Shown here: positions 1-6,200 of the stretch, in pieces
How positions within the stretch are numbered: position 1 is the stretch's first letter
How the letters are laid out: every line of letters starts with the position of its first letter
Source of the DNA: Collinsella sp. AF20-14LB
GTDB lineage: Bacteria > Actinomycetota > Coriobacteriia > Coriobacteriales > Coriobacteriaceae
Assembly: GCF_003459505.1 (NCBI RefSeq)
Contig: NZ_QRWD01000016.1
Location: forward strand, 1-13,965
Reading direction: 5' to 3'
DNA: 13,965 nt
Program-made: the position numbers and the translations under genes
Notes under the pieces: generated by a model
Told to the model about the DNA's origin: nothing
Seen by the model: only the letters and a program-made list of their open reading frames with translations
Database searches by the model: none

Positions 1-93
1 AGCGATCCCGCAGGCGAAGCCGAGGACCAGCGAGACACCAAGCGCCCTGCCGGCACTCGCGGGTAGCCGCGGCACCAAAAAACGCCTGCGCAC
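1..93 (-). CDS. possible 5' end of an unidentified gene with a hydrophobic N-terminus (partial, runs off the left edge)
   Basis: On the minus strand a frame stays open from a GTG at 93-91 to the window edge (31 codons). It reads Arg-Arg-Arg-Phe-Leu early and then the hydrophobic stretch LGVSLVLGFACGIA, like a signal peptide or membrane anchor. TTG (78-76) and GTG (75-73) are alternative starts. No Shine-Dalgarno is visible, and the first codons overlap the SRP RNA terminator, so expression would need read-through or an unseen promoter. The competing reading is a plus-strand frame of 21 codons (1-63, stop TAG 64-66), a hydrophilic tail that could be the 3' end of a gene lying to the left. I favour the minus strand only because the hydrophobic segment is protein-like and the neighbours on that side are also minus-strand. 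The function is unknown. Confidence 0.3.
   Translation of the reverse strand, partial: MRRRFLVPRLPASAGRALGVSLVLGFACGIA
77..93 (-). terminator. Rho-independent terminator of the SRP RNA
   Basis: On the minus strand the outer part of the SRP RNA closing helix (GTGCGCAGGCG, 93-83) is followed directly by T6 (82-77). The 3' arm can pair with GCGTCTAGCGCG upstream of the mature 5' end (199-188), allowing one bulge and a G-U pair. The RNA's own closing stem would therefore act as the terminator hairpin. Confidence 0.6.
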
Positions 94-186
94 TCGATGG
101 ATTCGGATGCCCGACAGAGGCTCCTTATGGCTGCTTCCTTCCGGACCTGACCAGATTCGGAACATGTCGTCATCCGAACCCATCGA
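94..186 (-). ncRNA. ffs: signal recognition particle RNA, small bacterial type (4.5S)
   Basis: Read on the minus strand, this contains the hallmark SRP loop sequence GGTCAGGTCCGGAAGGAAGC (150-131), which binds the Ffh M domain. It is enclosed by a long helix: TCGATGG near the 5' end (186-180) pairs with CCATCGA at the 3' end (100-94), followed by matching GGTTCGGATG and CATCCGAATC. The RNA is the scaffold of the signal recognition particle, which targets nascent membrane and secreted proteins to FtsY and the Sec translocon. The length of about 93 nt fits the small bacterial form lacking an Alu domain. The primary transcript probably runs from about 200 to about 77, because the closing helix continues outward (CGTCT..GCGC with GCGC..AGGCG) and ends in T6. 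The mature ends are estimates. Confidence 0.95.
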
Positions 187-206
187 ACGCGCTAGACGCT
201 CGGTAT

Positions 207-235
207 ATCTTACCTGCTCCCGCCCGCCACGGCAA
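207..235 (-). promoter_or_regulatory. predicted sigma-70 type promoter of the SRP RNA
   Basis: On the minus strand TTGCCG (235-230) and TAAGAT (212-207) are separated by exactly 17 bases. Transcription would start near 200, where the extended closing stem of the SRP RNA begins. The -10 box fits the TAnnnT pattern and the -35 box matches four of six consensus bases. The promoter begins where the hairpin after the adhesin gene ends, so SRP RNA is probably transcribed independently. Confidence 0.55.
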
Positions 236-269
236 GTGGGGCGAACCCATCGGATGGATTCGCCCCACT
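235..269 (-). terminator. strong hairpin just after the adhesin gene, without a U-run
   Basis: Eleven perfect base pairs (235-245 with 259-269, AGTGGGGCGAA and its complement) enclose a second five-pair stem (247-251 with 253-257). The hairpin begins 11 bases past the adhesin stop codon. There is no T-run on the minus-strand side, so it is not a canonical intrinsic terminator. It may act with Rho, stabilise the 3' end of the very long mRNA, or shield the SRP promoter that follows. Confidence 0.5.
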
Positions 270-280
270 CGTCCATATCG

Positions 281-3200
281 CTAGCGGCGCCTGCGGTACA
301 GGACCGCGCCGCCCGCTGCGGTCAGCGCGCCAATGCCGGCCATGGCGCCGAGCGCCTCAAGCGGCAGGCTGCGGTCGCCGGTGTCGGGCATACCGCCCTT
401 GGAGCCGTCACCGCTAGCGCCGCTGCCGGAGCCGTTATCTGAACCGCCGCCCGAGCCGCCGCCCGGCGTGCCGGGGTTCTCGGGGGTGCCGGGGGTGCCG
501 GGCTCCTCGGCGTAGCTGTTGGTGAAGACCGGCGGCAGGTTGGCGTCGCCCTCGTAGGAAACCTTCGCCGACAGATAGCCCGTCTTGGTGCCGTCTGCCG
601 CCTCGTCGCTCACCGTGACGACGATCTTGTGCACCGCCTTGTCGTAGGTCACGTGCGCCTGGCCGTCGTCGACCTCGCTCACCGTGAAGGTGTAGGTGCC
701 GGCCTGCTTGAAGGTCAGCGCATCGAACGTGACGCTGCCATCGGCGGCATTCTTGGCGGTCGACATGACCTTGCCGTCCCGGCTCTTGAGCTCAAAGCTA
801 AACTGGCCCGCCTTGAGCTCGGCGCCCTTGAGCACCTTGGCGGCGCCCAGTTTGAGGGTGACGGGTGCGGCCTCGTAGCCGTTGGTAAAGGTCACCGAGG
901 TGTCGCCCACGGCATTGCCCTCGGCATCCGCCAGCTCGTGCTTGACGGCGAGCGTGCCGTTACCGGCATCGGTGACCGTCGTGCGCACGCGGTACGTCGT
1001 CTTGTCGTACGTCACGCCGCCCGCCGTGCCGGCGACCTCGCGCAGCTCGTAGCTGTGCGTGCCGGGCGCGGTGTAGGGGACGGGGCTGAGCTCGACCGTT
1101 CCGTCGGCGGCGTTCTTGCCCGTCGCCACGACGCTCTCGCTGCCGTCGGCGGCAATCTCGACCAGCTGGAACTCGAACTCGCCCGCGGCCAGGCCACGGC
1201 CCTCGAGCTTCTTGCTCACCTTGATCTGGTCGGTGACGGAGCTCGGCGTCGGGCTCACGACGTAGGTGTTGGTGAACTCGAACGCGCCCTTGCCCTCGGG
1301 CGTGCCCTCTGCGGGCAGGACCTTCGCGACAAGCGTGCCCGCGGCGGTGTCCTCGACCACCCTGACCGTGAAGGTCCTGGTCGCCGTCGCGTCGTTGGCC
1401 ACGCCGTCGACCGAGCCGGACTCGCTCACCCGGTAGGCGAACGTCTTGGTGCGCAGGCCGTCGCCGTCGATCTCGACGCCATCGAGATCGCTCGGCTGCT
1501 TGAACGTGACGCGGCCCAGCACGACATTGCCGGCGGCATCGTTGGTCGCCTCGGTCACCGTCTTGCCGGAGGCGTCGACCGGTGCGGGCGCGCCGTCCAG
1601 CGGCTCAATCTTAAAGGTGTACCTGCCCGCGATGTCAGCCTGCGTGAGGCCGAGTCCGGCCTGGCCGAGCGCCAGCGTCTTGGTACCCGCGATGTCGACC
1701 GTCGCCTCGCCGGCGCTATAGCCGTTCACAAACGACAGCGTGCCGTCGGAGCCCTCGGGGTAGGTCACGGCCACATCCAGCCCGCCCTTGCCGTTATCGG
1801 TCACCTTGACCGTGATGCCGAAGCTTGACGTGGCCGCCGTCACGCCCGCAGGCAGCCGGTCCGTACCGTCCTCGGAAACGGTATAGGGAATGACCCAGGA
1901 GCCGTCGGCGGCCCTGGTGGCGGTGCCGTCTCCCACCATCCGCTCGAGCGCGTCAGTAGTATAGGCAATAGGCGAGAACGCAAGTCCCGCGGCCACGCCG
2001 TCGCCGGAGGCCCGGTTGGTCGCGGTCGCGACCACGTTGCCCCGGGCATCGCGGACGGAGAACGGGAACTCGCCCGCCTTCGCGGCGCGGCCCGTCAGCG
2101 TCTTGGTGGCATTAATTGCCACGTTGCCCTCGCCGCCGAGCGTTCCGGTGGCCTCGTAGGAGTTCTGGAACGCGACCGTCACGGGCGCGGGCGCCGCCAT
2201 GGCGTCATCTGCCGTGGAGACCTCGCTGCGGGCGACCTCGACACCGTCCCTGGCAACCGTGGTCGTGACCGTGAGCTTGCCCGTCGCGGCGTCGTAGGCG
2301 GGCGCGATGGTCACCGTGCGCGGCGCGGTGTCGTTGGTGTAGCCCTCGCCGCCGAGCTTGGTCTCGGTGGCGGTGAAGCGATAGACCTTGCCCGCGTCGG
2401 CGTCGGTGAACTTCACGTCGCTCTCCGCGGTCCCGCCGATGAGGTCGACCAGGCCGGCCGCACCGTCATCGGCCGCGGCCACGGCGTAGGCGTCCTTGCC
2501 GGTCTTGAGGCCGAGCTTGGCGGCCGTCTCGGCATCGGCGGTCACGGTGAAGGCGAACTGCCCCGCCTCCATGGCGTGGCCGGAGAGCGTCTTGGACAGG
2601 CGCACGCCCACGCGGGCCGAGTAGTCGAGCTTGGTCGTGTAGGTGTTGACGAAGTCGCCGCCGCTCGCCTGCGCAATCGCGGGCGTCGTGGCCGTAAGGT
2701 TGCCGGAGCCGTCGTCGGTCACGGTCACCGTCATCGTGGCGACGTGGTCGTCGTAGGCCACACCGGCGATGGCGGAGCCGTCATCGGGCTTGACCTCGCG
2801 CACCGTGTAGGTGAAGGTCTTGGCGCGCACGCGCTTGCCGCCGACCTCGGCGAACCCGGCATCTTTGATGTCATTGAGCGTGTAGCGGATGGAGCCGAAG
2901 TCAAAGGCGACCCTATCGCCCGCCTTGGTGCCGGCGGCGGCCGTCACACTGACGGTCTTGGAGCCGTCGGCAGAGCCCTCGGGCATGGGCGCGTCGCCCT
3001 CGCCCGCGAGCGCGAACTGGAAGCTGTCGCCCTCCGCCCAGTCGCGACCCTTGAGCGTCTTGGTGAAGAGTCCCGCGGTGGAGACGTCCCTGCCCCCGGT
3101 GGCCGTTCCGTACGTGTTGGTGAACGCGACGGTCGCGCCGTCCTCGGTCACGGCGCCTTCGGCCTTGGAGCCGTCAGCCCGGTTGACCGTGGTCGCGTAG

Positions 3201-6200
3201 CCCTCGGCGGCATCCTCGGTCACGGTATAGTGCGCGCCCACGGGTAGGCCGGAGATGATCTTCTCCCCGCCATCCTTAAGCGTGAAGTTCGCCTTGCCGT
3301 CCGCGAACGTCACGGCGTGCTCGCCCTTGCCGAAGGTGCCGGAGACGGGCTCGCCGTCCCCGTCGGTCAGCGCGACCGTAAAGCCGAACTCTCGCTGGCT
3401 GTCGCCGCCGACGACCGTCTTCTTGACGGTGAGGCTGCCCTCGCGGGACACGCTGTTGTGGGTCGTGTTGGTCTGGGATTCGTTCTCCCCCACCTTAACC
3501 GTGGCGGTGTTGGAGATGTCGTCGACCACGGCGGCTTCGGCGGAGACCTTCACGTCAAAGCTGAGCGTGCCCGTGGCGCCCGCAGCCTGCTCGCCGAGCG
3601 ACCAGGTAAGGGTGCGCGTCGCGGCGTCGTAGGCGGCACCGTCGGCAGAACCCTCAACATAGTTAACGCCCTTGGGCAGGACATCGGTCACCGTCACGTC
3701 AGCCGCCTGCGCGGCGCCCCTGTCGTCGACGCTGTTATTGGCCCAGCCGATGGTATAGGTGAGGGTATCGCCCACGCCCACCAGCCTGCCATCCACATTG
3801 ACCTTGGCACCCGAGGCGTCCGCCTTGGTGACGGTCTTGGTGTTGTCGTGCGGCGTGAAGGTGTTGGTGAAAGTCTTCTTGCCCCGCTCGTTGGAGATCT
3901 CGGCCTTAAGACCGGCACCAGTCTGAGTCACTGTGATGTCGAAGGTGTAGGCATGCGCATCGTCCTCAATCAGGACATCGCCGTTTGCTTTCTCGGTCAC
4001 GGTCGCGTGGTAGGTACCCAGATTGGTGAAGCTGAGCTCGCCAAAGGAAACCTTGCCGTCCTTGTCATTCTTCGCCTCGATTGGGTAGCCCTCGAGGACA
4101 TTGCCCGCGCCATCGGTGAGGGAGAGCTCGAAGGTGAATTCCCCCTCCTGGAGGCCGGGCTTGCGGCCGCCCGCGAGCACCTTGGTGAGCTCGGGGACGG
4201 ACGCCGTGGCGGGGGCGGGGTCGAAGGTGTTGGTGAAGGCGGCGGAGGCGACCTGATCGGCCGAGATGGAGCCATCGGCCCTGGATCCCTCGGCTCCGTT
4301 CACCGCGGCTTTGTAGCCATCGGCGGCACGTTCGGTCACCGTGTAGGCGGTTCCCGCGGGCAGCCCCGTGATCCTCGCCGTCTGGCCATCTTTGAGCTTG
4401 AGGGTCGCCTTGCCGTCCTCGAACGTCGCGTCACCGTAGGTGCCGGACACTTTGTTGCGGCCTGCGGCATCGGTGGCCTCAACCACAAACTTAAATATCT
4501 TGTCCGCGTCGACCGCCAGGCCCTCGCGCGCCACGACGGTCTTGGAGACGTCGAGCTCGCCCGTCTTCACAGTGTTGGTCACGGTGAAGCCGCGCTCGGC
4601 GTCGCCGGTGACCTTCGAGCTGTAGCCCTCGACGGGCACCTCGGCCACGGCGTAGTCGATCACGGAGCCGGACTTGGAGTACTTGGGCAGGCCCTCGAAG
4701 GAGTGCTTCCAGCTATTGGACTTCGACAGCTCGGCCGACTCGCCGGTGTCCTTCCCGTCGGCGAGCAGGCGCACGGTGGCCTTCTCGGCCGCCGGGCCGA
4801 CCCACTTCTTCTCGACGGGCACCGAGACCTTGGCCGTGGAGGTGTTGGTCACGGTGAAGCCGCGCTCGGCGTCGCCGGTGACCGCGGAGTCATAGCCCTC
4901 GACGGGGTCCTCGGACACGGTGTAGTGCGCGCCCGCGGGCAGGTTGGAGAAGACGCCCTTCCAGTCGTTGGACTCGCTCAGGGTGATCGAATCGATGACG
5001 GTATCGCCGTTCTTGAGATTTACTTTGACCTTATTAGGATGGGGAATCCTGGGGTTCTCCCAGACCTTTTTGATGGGAATGTCGATGTTCTCGGACTTGC
5101 CGATGATGACACCGCCGTTGGCGCCGATGCCGCCTCCCCGCTCGGCCGTATTGCCAGAGATCGTCAGCGACGTCTGACCGCGGCCGAGGTTATACACATC
5201 CTCGCTCATCACAGATTTAAGCGCGACGTTCGGCGTGGCGTCGGTAAAGGACAGGGGCTCGCCGTTGCCACCGTCGGGAGAGAATCGCGGGATTTCGGTG
5301 TTTGTTTCCGCATAAGTGCCTTCGGGGTTAAACAGCCCACCGTCTCTGTACCAGCTGACCTTTCCGCCGCCCGGAGCGCGGTTGGCCAAGGTCAGTTTGT
5401 ATTTGGCGTCTTTGAAGCCGGTGAAGACGAGGTCGTCTCCCGCCTCATCGGCCGAGTTCCTGGCGATCAGGCCACCGTTCTGGACGTAGACCTTGGCATC
5501 TCCGGTCGGGCAGAACCACATGCCGCCGCCCTGCTTTTTCGCATGGTTATCAACAACGAGAGCGTTTTCGATATGGAGCGTGCTATAGACGAGATACTCG
5601 TTGCCTTCGCTATATACGCCGCCACCCATATTCCGAGCAGTATTGTCCTTGATCTCGCCCGCACTGAGCTTGACGTCATCTGAATAGGTATAGATGCCTC
5701 CGCCGGCGGAAGCGGAGTTACCCGATACGGAGCCACCTTTCATAGTGAAAGCGGTATGGTCCCTACCACCCTGCTGCAGGCCGCGATCGACCACGCACAC
5801 TCCGCCGCCTTTGCCATCAGAATACGCAATATTGTCCTCGATCTTGCCGCCCTTGAGGGTAAACTCGGCATTCCCTTCGACGTGCACTGCGCCGGAGGGA
5901 GTTCGATTCCCAAGCTTATAGCCTCTGTTGCGCACAAGCTGACCACCGGTCATCTCAAAGGAGGCTCTCTGGTTACGAGCCTCGCTGTACATGACCACCG
6001 CGCCGCCCTGATAGCCGGCGTTATCCTCGATACTGCCGTTACTCATCTCAAGGTGGGCATCGCCCATCAGCATGATGCCGGTAGACGAAAGGTAATTACC
6101 ATCGCCGTCTGCGGAGAAAGACACATGATTCTTACGGATAACGCCGCCCTTCATGACAACATGAGCGCCGTCTTTCGCGTGGACAGCGCCGCAATACGCG

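Noticed and set aside
107..515. Plus-strand frames at 107-442 and 333-515
   Set aside because: They cross the SRP RNA or the antisense of the Pro/Gly linker and have no ribosome-binding sites.
4572..4883. CRISPR-like spaced repeat
   Set aside because: There are only two copies and they lie inside a coding gene at homologous domain positions. They are protein-domain duplications.
3317..5683. A 788-codon open frame on the plus strand inside the adhesin gene, with others at 629-1828, 2576-3247 and 5756-7126
   Set aside because: They run antisense to a gene with clear domain content. High-GC coding strands with few A/T-starting codons leave long antisense frames open. The translations are low-complexity, rich in Gly, Arg, His and Leu, with no recognisable domain.
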